DNA of 10,447 nucleotides from Flavobacteria bacterium RIFCSPLOWO2_12_FULL_31_7. Its GTDB lineage: Bacteria > Bacteroidota > Bacteroidia > Flavobacteriales > Flavobacteriaceae. Shown in pieces: positions 1 through 5,980 of the stretch. Under the pieces are notes generated by a model. That model was not told the DNA's origin and did not search any database. It was given only the letters and a program-made list of their open reading frames with translations. The DNA is taken from positions 1 through 10,447 of the forward strand of contig MGWJ01000193.1 of assembly GCA_001800945.1 (NCBI GenBank), given 5' to 3'. The position numbers and the translations under genes were made by a program. The stretch's first letter is position 1; every line of letters starts with the position of its first letter.

Positions 1-94
1 CTTTATTAGAAATAGGTACAATTTTTTGAATTATGTTTTGTTCATTGTTAGACTTAACCTGATTTATTAGGTCATTTATATTTTCTGATTTCAT
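1..94 (-). CDS. Partial small protein downstream of parA (possible ParA partner)
   Basis: An ATG at 92-94 opens a frame that stays open to the window edge (31 codons seen, beginning MKSENINDLINQVKSN). It lies 68 bases after the parA stop in the same orientation, the usual place for a partner gene of a small ParA. The visible part is polar, rich in Asn, Gln and Lys, and matches no domain I recognise. A ParB-like or adaptor role is inferred only from position. The 3' end is outside the window. Confidence 0.5.
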   Translation of the reverse strand, partial: MKSENINDLINQVKSNNEQNIIQKIVPISNK

Positions 95-114
95 AGTTAC
101 AGATGTTTATATAA

Positions 115-168
115 TTATAGATTTATAGAAATATATATTTATAGAATTATAGAAATATATATTTATAG
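115..168. repeat. AT-rich phased direct repeats at the 3' end of parA
   Basis: The hexamer TTATAG occurs five times, at 115-120, 123-128, 139-144, 147-152 and 163-168, so its spacing alternates 8, 16, 8, 16 bases. A 22-base unit is repeated exactly at 123-144 and 147-168 (period 24). The last copy includes the parA stop codon. Direct repeats next to a parA gene often serve as a centromere (parS/parC-type) or as an operator; that role here is inference. A simple AT-rich microsatellite expansion is the alternative. Confidence 0.6.
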
Positions 169-753
169 TAACAATAACAAAACTTCTTTTGTTAGTTGGT
201 CTAATTGAAATTTTGCATTACAATCATTTGTAACTCCTTTCATAATAACAGACCTTGTGAAAGCAACTAAATCACTGATGTATGTTTTAGCAATTGGTAC
301 ATTATATTCCTTTAAGCTAATTAATATATCTTGTGTTAATGTAGTATTCGGTTTAATCATGTTAAATACTATGAGAGTTGAATTTGATTTATGCGATTGT
401 TCAATAAGTTTCAAGGTACTTTTAATAGCCAATATATCTAATATTCCGGCTTTGGTTGGGACCAGAATCAAATCTGCAATTTGAATCAATTTTGATAGAT
501 GATTTGATAAATAAGGCGGCGTATCAATAAAAATAAAATCGTATTTTAAGTTTGAAATGCTATTTATTTCCTCCACAAATGGAATTATGTCGAAACCAGT
601 AACGACTTCTTTTAATTGACTCAAACTACCTTGTAAGTCGAAATCGAGTACAGCAACATTAGAATTATTAGAAAAATTTTGTGCTAAATTGAAGGTTAGA
701 GTACTTTTACCTACTCCTCCTTTTTGATGAGTAATTAGAATTATTTTTGCCAT
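163..753 (-). CDS. parA: ParA-family partition ATPase (small, no N-terminal HTH)
   Basis: This 196-residue protein is a MinD/ParA-type P-loop ATPase. The deviant Walker A motif KGGVGKST is at residues 11-18 with the signature Lys at 11; the switch-like D-x-Q-x-S segment (DLQGS) is at 39-43; Walker B FIFID is at 73-77, followed by TPP. It has no N-terminal DNA-binding domain, which fits the short type Ib ParA proteins of plasmids and integrated elements. Such ATPases move or position DNA together with a small partner protein and a centromere; here a partial small ORF and phased repeats follow directly. The ATG is 15 bases after the original end of the relaxase frame, so the two were probably co-transcribed. 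No Shine-Dalgarno sequence is visible. A ParA-like role in transfer rather than segregation is possible. Confidence 0.9.
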   Translation of the reverse strand: MAKIILITHQKGGVGKSTLTFNLAQNFSNNSNVAVLDFDLQGSLSQLKEVVTGFDIIPFVEEINSISNLKYDFIFIDTPPYLSNHLSKLIQIADLILVPTKAGILDILAIKSTLKLIEQSHKSNSTLIVFNMIKPNTTLTQDILISLKEYNVPIAKTYISDLVAFTRSVIMKGVTNDCNAKFQLDQLTKEVLLLLL

Positions 754-768
754 ATTAACGTTACTTGG

Positions 769-903
769 TTATAGTTTGTTTTTAAGAGTTTTAGATTTTT
801 GCTTTTCTTGTTCTTTTAAATTTTTAAAATATTCCTCTGATAAAGGATGCTTTTTAAGATGTTCTTTATATTTATTTTGTTCATCTAAATTTAATGTTTT
901 GAA
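769..903 (-). pseudogene. In-frame C-terminal remnant of the relaxase, beyond a TAA stop
   Basis: Directly after the relaxase TAA (904-906) the same frame stays open for 44 codons and ends at a TAA (769-771), 15 bases before parA. The encoded peptide begins FKTLNLDEQNKYKE and ends KEQEKQKSKTLKNKL. It is hydrophilic, rich in Lys, Glu and Gln, and coiled-coil-like, just as the end of the relaxase is. It has no own ATG in frame near its start. The simplest reading is that the relaxase once ran to 769 and a single nonsense change created the stop; a sequencing error or stop readthrough are alternatives. Confidence 0.6.
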
Positions 904-1542
904 TTAATCAATAAAAATTTTACCTTTTAATTCTAGTGCTTTTTTGCTATGAACGGCTATTTTTTCATTTTGTATATTATCTAAATTCTCTTGTTCTTTT
1001 TTGACTTTAAATTCTAGGGCTCTTAAGTGTTTTTTATCAGATTTAATACCTCTTTGCATATTTAGTGCTTCAGCAAAATAATCTTGTATTCTCGACAGAT
1101 CTATTTTGTCCCATTTTACAGACTTTCCTGTTTCTCTATTTATATTTTCTACAACTAAATGGGCATGATAGTTTGGTTTCCACTCATTATTTGTTTTGTC
1201 ATAATGACCTTCATCTCTATGGATATGAAGTTCTTTTACTCTGACCTTGAATTCTATTCCAAAATTATCAGCTACTTGACAGAGTTCTTTATCTGTGTGA
1301 TTTTTTTTAAAGAGAAAAACTCCCTCAATTAAAAACTTAGCTTTTGCTTGAGCTGATCTTCCGGTTTTCTCTTTGATTAATTTTTTAAATTCTTCAATCA
1401 CTTCAGAATGTGGTTTCATATCACCATATGATTTGTTGAATTTTGTTAAATCTTTTCTAACATAATCAAAATCTCTTTGTCTTAAATTATGAGATTGACT
1501 AGTAGGTTTAATGTTTTCAAAATGTATTGAGGATTTTTCCAT
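904..1542 (-). CDS. mob: MobV-type (Pre/Mob) relaxase, compact and possibly C-terminally truncated
   Basis: The 212-residue product is a conjugative relaxase that would nick the element at oriT and pilot the cut strand. It carries the MobV motif HNxR as HNLR at residues 18-21, where the His matches the catalytic His of MobM of pMV158. It also has the metal-binding/active-site block HIHRDEGH (106-113) followed by NYHAH (124-128). The C-terminus is a Lys/Glu-rich helix. I chose the ATG at 1540-1542 (MEKSSIHF) because MobV proteins begin close to the first motif; the frame is open upstream to a GTG at 1585-1587, but that part overlaps the candidate oriT. It is far shorter than the 400-500 residues usual for MobV proteins, although short Bacteroidota versions exist. 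The frame continues past its stop to 769. The candidate oriT lies just upstream and parA downstream. Confidence 0.85.
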   Translation of the reverse strand: MEKSSIHFENIKPTSQSHNLRQRDFDYVRKDLTKFNKSYGDMKPHSEVIEEFKKLIKEKTGRSAQAKAKFLIEGVFLFKKNHTDKELCQVADNFGIEFKVRVKELHIHRDEGHYDKTNNEWKPNYHAHLVVENINRETGKSVKWDKIDLSRIQDYFAEALNMQRGIKSDKKHLRALEFKVKKEQENLDNIQNEKIAVHSKKALELKGKIFID

Positions 1543-1581
1543 ATTTAACGAATTTAAAGCGTCGCAGACCCCCTCGGGAGA

Positions 1582-1629
1582 GCCCACAACTAGAATTTTT
1601 TCTGTTCTAGTTATAGTGGGCTATAACTA
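1582..1629. other. oriT: Candidate oriT with two overlapping hairpins
   Basis: Hairpin 1 pairs GCCCAC-AACTAGAA (1582-1595) with TTCTAGTT-ata-GTGGGC (1605-1621), a 14-bp stem with a 3-base bulge and a 9-base loop. Hairpin 2 pairs TAGTTATAG (1608-1616) with CTATAACTA (1621-1629) around TGGG. The two share one arm. As I recall it, the pMV158 oriT has the same plan, including a TAT bulge and a nick in GTGTG/TTATAC. By analogy the nick here would be on the plus strand after GTGGG, between 1620 and 1621. Position just upstream of a MobV-type gene supports this. A GC-rich patch adjoins at 1558-1587. Confidence 0.65.
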
Positions 1630-1792
1630 CTCCGTATGGTTAACTCGACGGATGATTTTTTTAAATTGATTTTTTAACTCCTGACAACTTCAAAAAAAGA
1701 TTTACTTAAGGGAAAAAGAGAAAATAAAATTCTCATTTATTTCCTTTAAGTTCAATTTCTGATTTTCGTTATCTAATTATTTGCCGATTTTG

Positions 1793-1970
1793 GCTACCTA
1801 CTTACCTAAGTCAATAAATTCAGTTGATCACAAAGTTTTTATTGATTACCTATTAGTTACCTTGTTACCTAAGTTTTTAAGGTAAGTATAGGTAGGTTAA
1901 TTTATATATACTTACCTTAAAAAAAAGTCTTATTATGTAAGGGTCTAGGTAAGTAGGTAAGTTAGGTAAG
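1793..1970. repeat. Iteron cluster, TAGGTAAG-like units in both orientations
   Basis: Between the VapE gene and oriT, TAGGTAAG occurs three times almost back to back (1946-1953, 1954-1961, 1963-1970). Its complement or close variants occur at 1801-1808, 1844-1851, 1855-1862, 1864-1871 and 1911-1918, and AAGGTAAG at 1879-1886. Short repeats this dense beside a VapE-type helicase gene suggest a replication origin of the excised circle, or an operator array. The stretch 1543-1978 has no convincing gene; besides this cluster it holds the oriT candidate, and 1653-1790 shows only AT-rich sequence. Confidence 0.6.
1874..1923. repeat. Perfect 17-bp inverted repeat within the iteron cluster
   Basis: The arms TTTTTAAGGTAAGTATA (1874-1890) and TATACTTACCTTAAAAA (1907-1923) are exact inverted copies around a 16-base AT-rich spacer. 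Each arm contains one GGTAAG unit of the iteron family. Neither strand has a T-run in the right place for an intrinsic terminator, so an origin or protein-binding role is more likely. Confidence 0.65.
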
Positions 1971-1978
1971 TACATTTT

Positions 1979-3172
1979 CTAATTATTCATAATTTCAACA
2001 GGACTGATATTAAACTTTGGTTTTGCTAAATACCCATATACCTGTTTTTGTGGATGTTTGATTCTAATATATTTGAATCCACTTAATGCTTTGCCAATTT
2101 TTTCTCTGTTGAGTTTTATTCCAAGTGGAATAAGTTTGCTCATGATATCTGTAGCTGTATTGAAATAGATGATATTATCCGTTTTATCGAAGTATTTAAG
2201 TATCATTTCTTGCTCAATAGTATAACTAGTATATTTTTCATTTCTCTTCTCATTATCAATAATATCTTTCTGTGTTAATTCAGGCTCAAAGTTTTTGTCA
2301 TGATAAGCTAAATAGTAAGCTTGGCTCCAGGCATCGTCAATCAATATTTCTTTAGAATAGGTGAAGTCAATTCTTCCAATAACATCAAAAATTATCCATC
2401 TAACAGAACCAGTTTCATCAGTAAGGAAATCAACCATATTAGTTGAGCCAACAAAAGAACAAATACGAGGCAAGTTTTCAGCTCGTCGTTCGTAGGGAAG
2501 ACGTTCGTTGATAAAAACTTTACTGATTAGTGATTTTAAATAGTTCACTTCAGTTTTACCAATAACAGATAATTCCTCTAGGTTAATGATTAGGTTCTTA
2601 CACATCTTAACTCGAGAATCTTTATCCGTTCCAATATCTTCAGCGATATAATTTGAAAGCTTTTTTGGAATGAATTTTTGAAAATAGGTTGATTTTCCAG
2701 CATGTTGGTCGCCATTTGCCAAGACCAAACAATGTTTGTTTATTTTATCTTTTTCAAAAGCACATATAACGGCTCTAGCAAACCATTTTTTTAAATGATA
2801 AGTAAACGCTTCATCATCGTTAGTTTTTACATAAGAAGCTAATTTTTTGATGTAATCTATTTTACTATTCCATTTTGGCAGCTCTAAAAAGTATTCTTTA
2901 ATTGGATCGTATCTTTCAATTAAGTTTGATTTGATAAGAATTTCTAGCTTATTGTAATTTGTTTCAATATTGTTCCTAGTTAATTCGATTAGTAATGAAT
3001 TAAGATTTAACGATTCCCAATTATCACTTCCAATTATGTTTATCTCATAATCCAATGAAATAGTGTTGAAGCGAATTCGATATTTAGAATTAATGTATTT
3101 GATGATTCTATCAAATATGGTATTTGATGCTGTATCAGATTGATACAGCATATTTTGAGATTTATTTTTCAT
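1979..3172 (-). CDS. VapE/VirE-family P-loop ATPase (SF3-like replicative helicase)
   Basis: The 397-residue protein resembles the Virulence-associated E (VirE/VapE) family found in phages and integrative elements, thought to act as helicases in element replication. Walker A is GDQHAGKS at residues 154-161. Walker B is IINLEEL at 195-201. A sensor-like GSTN is at 242-245, and the family's D-x-TG-x-x-R-W segment at 252-259 holds a likely arginine finger, Arg258. The first 90 residues show no primase motifs that I can identify, so unlike fused primase-helicases it may need a separate primase. It follows the HTH gene but is separated by a strong terminator, so it probably has its own promoter in 3173-3229, where I find no perfect TAnnTTTG box on this strand. 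A palindrome overlaps codons 8-16, and Met8 is a possible alternative start. Confidence 0.85.
   Translation of the reverse strand: MKNKSQNMLYQSDTASNTIFDRIIKYINSKYRIRFNTISLDYEINIIGSDNWESLNLNSLLIELTRNNIETNYNKLEILIKSNLIERYDPIKEYFLELPKWNSKIDYIKKLASYVKTNDDEAFTYHLKKWFARAVICAFEKDKINKHCLVLANGDQHAGKSTYFQKFIPKKLSNYIAEDIGTDKDSRVKMCKNLIINLEELSVIGKTEVNYLKSLISKVFINERLPYERRAENLPRICSFVGSTNMVDFLTDETGSVRWIIFDVIGRIDFTYSKEILIDDAWSQAYYLAYHDKNFEPELTQKDIIDNEKRNEKYTSYTIEQEMILKYFDKTDNIIYFNTATDIMSKLIPLGIKLNREKIGKALSGFKYIRIKHPQKQVYGYLAKPKFNISPVEIMNN
3127..3151. promoter_or_regulatory. 11-bp palindrome over the first codons of the VapE gene
   Basis: ATGCTGTATCA (3127-3137) and TGATACAGCAT (3141-3151) are exact inverted copies around GAT. 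In the mRNA this would form a hairpin that begins with the Met8 codon. It also contains TGTAT/ATACA half-sites like those of a second palindrome upstream. It could be an operator or a translational control hairpin; coding constraint alone rarely yields an 11-bp perfect arm. Confidence 0.5.
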
Positions 3173-3187
3173 ACAATAACAGAATTA

Positions 3188-3214
3188 TTGTATATTTGCA
3201 ATGCACATATACAA
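3188..3214. promoter_or_regulatory. Operator-like palindrome upstream of the VapE gene
   Basis: TTGTATAT (3188-3195) and ATATACAA (3207-3214) are exact inverted copies with an 11-base spacer, 16-42 bases before the VapE ATG. The half-sites TGTAT/ATACA recur in the palindrome at 3127-3151, which suggests one regulator binding both. The HTH protein encoded just upstream is an obvious candidate but that is inference. Confidence 0.45.
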
Positions 3215-3220
3215 AGAGAT

Positions 3221-3265
3221 TAAAAAAATAAAAGCACAATTTAATTCCAGTTAAATTGTGCTTTT
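3221..3265 (-). terminator. Intrinsic terminator after the HTH gene (probably bidirectional)
   Basis: A perfect 15-bp stem pairs AAAAGCACAATTTAA (3230-3244) with TTAAATTGTGCTTTT (3251-3265) around a 6-base loop. On the minus strand the stem is followed by a T-rich run (complement of 3221-3229), directly after the HTH stop codon. The plus strand also has T residues after the stem, so it could stop transcription from either side. Confidence 0.85.
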
Positions 3266-3553
3266 TTACTTAGATTTAGATACATAATCAAATGCTTTTT
3301 GTGTCAATTGTGCATTTGAAACGGATTTGTTTTGTAGAAGAAAAGAATCAATCTCGTTTTTTTGGAAGAACAAAGTTTTTCCATTTGGTTTAGAATAGGG
3401 TAGGATATTCTTATGTACCAATTTGTAAATATAACTTCGTGAGAATCCTGTGTAATTAATTAGATCTTCAACAGTTAAAATTTGTTTTACACTACTTACA
3501 AGTAATGTTTCAAGCTTATTAAGCTTCTCGATAATTACTTCATTTACGTCCAT
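3266..3553 (-). CDS. Small HTH DNA-binding protein, excisionase/MerR-like (HTH_17 type)
   Basis: The 95-residue protein has a short amphipathic N-terminal helix (about 5-24), then a winged HTH. Residues 25-50 read as the helix-turn-helix (LTVEDLINYTGFSRSYIYKL), and the wing with the typical pattern of a conserved Gly-Lys followed by FFQKNEID lies at 57-69. Proteins of this family serve as recombination directionality factors or transcription regulators on Bacteroidota mobile elements; in NBU-like elements a gene of this type sits between int and the primase gene. Start ATG at 3551-3553. It is 84 bases after the 367-residue ORF and is closed by a strong terminator. No good TAnnTTTG promoter is seen just upstream (GACATTTG at 3574-3581 region is only a partial match). 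Confidence 0.85.
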   Translation of the reverse strand: MDVNEVIIEKLNKLETLLVSSVKQILTVEDLINYTGFSRSYIYKLVHKNILPYSKPNGKTLFFQKNEIDSFLLQNKSVSNAQLTQKAFDYVSKSK

Positions 3554-3605
3554 ATTTTTACTTTTTTTAAGTTTATAAAAGCAAATGTCAGTAAAGGAAA
3601 ATATG

Positions 3606-3637
3606 AAAAGATTAAAAGGTTAATATGTTAATCTTTT
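3606..3637 (-). terminator. Weak AT-rich terminator hairpin after the 367-residue ORF
   Basis: AAAAGATTAA (3606-3615) pairs with TTAATCTTTT (3628-3637) around a 12-base loop, directly after the TAA stop at 3638-3640. On the minus strand the hairpin ends in TTTT followed by more T-rich sequence. The stem has a single GC pair, so termination may be partial. Confidence 0.45.
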
Positions 3638-4741
3638 TTATTTAATTTTTAATTTTTCAAATATAGACTGTAAATCTTTCTCTCTTTTAGGTTTTTTTTC
3701 TTGCTTTTTAGACTTGGAATATGATGAAGAAACTGAACGAGCATTTATTATCCCATTTTTAGTTTTAATATTACCGGCATATTCTATACTTGACAATTGA
3801 ATTCTAACCTTTAAATAATAAAATACGCATTCAATAAAGTAACCAAATTGAATACCATCCATTTTTAGATGAATTATTGAATTATGTTCATCCCAATCAG
3901 ATTTTAACACTTCTATGAATTCTTCTTGAGAAGTTTTGTGTATATCAATGAAGTCACTTTTTTCTAATTCAGAATATAGTTTTTTTAATAATTCTGTATT
4001 AGTATCAATAAAATAATTACCATCTCTTTTTACATTGTAGCTATTTATTTTAGTTACTATAACTTCATCCAATTCAATTAATTTTTCTTCAAGTTTTAAT
4101 ATTTTTTCTAAAATGAAAATAAGGTAATTTTTTTTATTTGTTTCAGTATTTTTTAAGCTAATGTTTTTTGTAATGTAATGACTTAAAATTGATATTTCAG
4201 TCAAAAAGTTATTGATTATTTTGTCTCTTAAATAATTAAGCTTTGTTATTTGGGTGTTTGTTGGGAACTCTTTTAAGAATTCCATTGAACTTTCATTGTA
4301 TCTTTTTAGTTGTTCGTTTAAAAGTGGCTCTTCACTATAATTATCTATTTGGTATGGTACAATAAATAGATTTTTAACTAATTTTTCAATTTTGTTTTTG
4401 CAATTAAAACTTTCATGTGTTAATGTAATTCCAGAGTTCTTAATTTCTTTTAATTCATCATCACTAAGATATTCATTTTCATAAATATCTATTCCTAAAT
4501 GAGGATTATTTGGATAATGGATTTTATCAGTTAAAATAAATAGCATTAATTCATTCTCAGTTACTTCATCAATTCCTTTTTCAATAATAAATCCATTAAA
4601 AAGCATTATAAATTGAAACTCGTTTAATTTAGAAATCTTTTTAATTAATTTTTTTTTCATTTTATTTGAATTGTCAAAAGAAATAAGTGAATGGCTCAAC
4701 TTTTGTAATTTACGGTCGCATTTGAAATATTTATTTATCAT
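3638..4741 (-). CDS. Unrecognised 367-residue protein following the integrase
   Basis: I do not recognise a family. The protein is hydrophilic and Lys/Glu/Asn-rich with no signal peptide or membrane span. A central stretch (about 165-235) looks helical or coiled-coil. The C-terminal third has a more conserved-looking block: an aromatic/acidic segment around 262-284, then a hydrophobic helix (IQFGYFIECVFYYL, 297-310), then a small-residue turn RSVSSSYSK (335-343) and a strongly basic tail (344-356). That arrangement is reminiscent of the C-terminal module of element-borne hypothetical proteins and RteC-like proteins of Bacteroidota, but I cannot assign it. The ATG lies 4 bases after the integrase stop, so the two are co-transcribed and may be functionally coupled, like orf2 next to int in NBU elements. 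A role in regulation of excision or transfer is only a guess. Confidence 0.8.
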   Translation of the reverse strand: MINKYFKCDRKLQKLSHSLISFDNSNKMKKKLIKKISKLNEFQFIMLFNGFIIEKGIDEVTENELMLFILTDKIHYPNNPHLGIDIYENEYLSDDELKEIKNSGITLTHESFNCKNKIEKLVKNLFIVPYQIDNYSEEPLLNEQLKRYNESSMEFLKEFPTNTQITKLNYLRDKIINNFLTEISILSHYITKNISLKNTETNKKNYLIFILEKILKLEEKLIELDEVIVTKINSYNVKRDGNYFIDTNTELLKKLYSELEKSDFIDIHKTSQEEFIEVLKSDWDEHNSIIHLKMDGIQFGYFIECVFYYLKVRIQLSSIEYAGNIKTKNGIINARSVSSSYSKSKKQEKKPKREKDLQSIFEKLKIK

Positions 4742-4745
4742 AACA

Positions 4746-5882
4746 TTAAATTGTAAAGTTTAAAATTGGAATTAAATTAGCTGCTTCTTTCATTTTTTGA
4801 TCTACAATCTTAGCGTAAATCGCTGTAGTACGAATCTCCCGATGACCAAGGCGTTTTGAAACCGTATAAATATCTGCCCCGTTTTCTAGTAATAAAACGG
4901 CATTCGTGTGGCGCGCACTGTGGAAAGTTATATGTTTTGATATTCCAGCTCGGTTACACCAACGTACAATTTCATTATTGTACACAGCTCCATATTTTAA
5001 ACCTTTGAAGACCCTTTCCGATGGATGTTGTCTTTCACCTAATAATTCTCGAGCTTGTTTTGAAATGTATAAATATTCAACACCTTCAGTTTTTTCTTGT
5101 CTAAAGTTGATTCTACTTACTCCATTGTCTTCGTCTCTAACTTCAGACCAAAGCATTGCGTTTATATCTGACCATCTTTGACCACCTAAACATGAGAAAA
5201 TAAAAGCTTTTTTTAATACCGCATATTTACAATTAGTACTAGCTAAAGCTTGTAATTCTTGATGTGTTAAATATTCTCTTTGACTTTCAGCTTGTTCAAA
5301 TGATTTGACTTTTGAAGCATAATTGATTGACAGATATCCGTCATCAAATGCAGCTCTCAAACATGCTTTAAACTTATTAAAATAAGAGTATTTAGAATTA
5401 AGTGAAAGAGGTAAATCGCTTTTTGTTTTGGCTTCTTTATCAAAATAAACTCTAATTTGTTTAACGAAGGTTTCATCAATATCTTCAAACAAGATGGTTG
5501 GAGCTATACATCTTTTTAAATGAACCAGGGTAGCAGTCCAGTTTCCGTAATTTTTAGGTGAATCAACTTTTTCTTCAGTTTTTTCTACAAAGTAGTCTAA
5601 AAAACGTCTTTTAGATTTAACGGTGTCTTTAATATCATATTTACCTTGTATATATGAAGTTTTCTTGATTGTGAAAATTTCATCACATAACTTTTCCACA
5701 TTTTTATTCTCTTTTTTTTCGGCTGGTGTTTTAGGATCTTGGTATGAATATTCTTTTAGATATTCAAATTCTCTAATATGAATACGTTTGCCATCTTTAT
5801 CAAGTTGAGAGCCTTTGTAGTATTCTATGTAATGGCTAAACATGCCATTCTTTAATTTTTTCTTCTTTAAACTAATTTTCAC
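4746..5882 (-). CDS. int: Tyrosine recombinase (element integrase)
   Basis: The 378-residue protein has the full catalytic set of tyrosine recombinases: Arg236 (GGQRWSD), Lys264 (QEKTEG), His321 and Arg324 (FHSARH), His347 (RLGH) and the nucleophile Tyr356 (TTAIYAKI). The N-terminal ~75 residues, rich in basic and aromatic residues, fit an arm-type DNA-binding domain, and about 90-190 the SAM-like core-binding domain. Overall it resembles the integrases of Bacteroidota mobilizable and conjugative elements. The start is a GTG at 5880-5882; an in-frame TAA lies just upstream, and the next Met (14) would remove part of the arm-binding domain. It is the gene nearest the mnmE junction, as usual for an integrase beside its att site. 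A consensus promoter and repeated AGGTGT sites lie directly upstream, suggesting autoregulation. The next gene follows after 4 bases. Confidence 0.95.
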   Translation of the reverse strand: MKISLKKKKLKNGMFSHYIEYYKGSQLDKDGKRIHIREFEYLKEYSYQDPKTPAEKKENKNVEKLCDEIFTIKKTSYIQGKYDIKDTVKSKRRFLDYFVEKTEEKVDSPKNYGNWTATLVHLKRCIAPTILFEDIDETFVKQIRVYFDKEAKTKSDLPLSLNSKYSYFNKFKACLRAAFDDGYLSINYASKVKSFEQAESQREYLTHQELQALASTNCKYAVLKKAFIFSCLGGQRWSDINAMLWSEVRDEDNGVSRINFRQEKTEGVEYLYISKQARELLGERQHPSERVFKGLKYGAVYNNEIVRWCNRAGISKHITFHSARHTNAVLLLENGADIYTVSKRLGHREIRTTAIYAKIVDQKMKEAANLIPILNFTI

Positions 5883-5924
5883 AGGTGTACATTTTTACAC
5901 CTTTTAAATCTCAAGGTGTACATT
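5883..5924. repeat. AGGTGTACATT direct repeats before int (arm sites or operator)
   Basis: AGGTGTACATT occurs at 5883-5893 and 5914-5924, 31 bases apart (about three helical turns), and the inverted hexamer ACACCT lies at 5897-5902 between them. The array sits between the int promoter and its GTG start. Such repeats fit integrase arm-type sites or an operator; which one cannot be told from sequence. Confidence 0.55.
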
Positions 5925-5932
5925 AGATGTAA

Positions 5933-5963
5933 CAAATGTAATAATATAGGAAATCATAAACAA
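5933..5963 (-). promoter_or_regulatory. Bacteroidota-type promoter of int
   Basis: On the minus strand TACATTTG (5933-5940) matches the -7 box TAnnTTTG, and TTG (5961-5963) gives the -33 element with a 20-base spacer, close to the known optimum. Transcription would start near 5926 and give a leader of about 45 bases containing the AGGTGT repeats. A short palindrome, AGTATaaATACT at 5963-5974, overlaps the -33 box and could be an operator. Confidence 0.7.
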
Positions 5964-5980
5964 GTATAAATACTCGTAAA

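Noticed and set aside
257..484. 75-codon plus-strand open frame
   Set aside because: Lies wholly opposite parA, which has clear Walker motifs; no motif or promoter of its own.
1543..1587. N-terminal extension of the relaxase from a GTG at 1585-1587
   Set aside because: The ATG at 1540-1542 fits the family start next to the HNxR motif, and the extension would overlap the candidate oriT arm and the GC-rich patch.
1874..1923. Intrinsic terminator for the VapE gene
   Set aside because: The stem is perfect but no U-run follows it on the minus strand, and it is AT-rich.
4906..5181. 91-codon plus-strand open frame
   Set aside because: Antisense shadow of the integrase catalytic domain.
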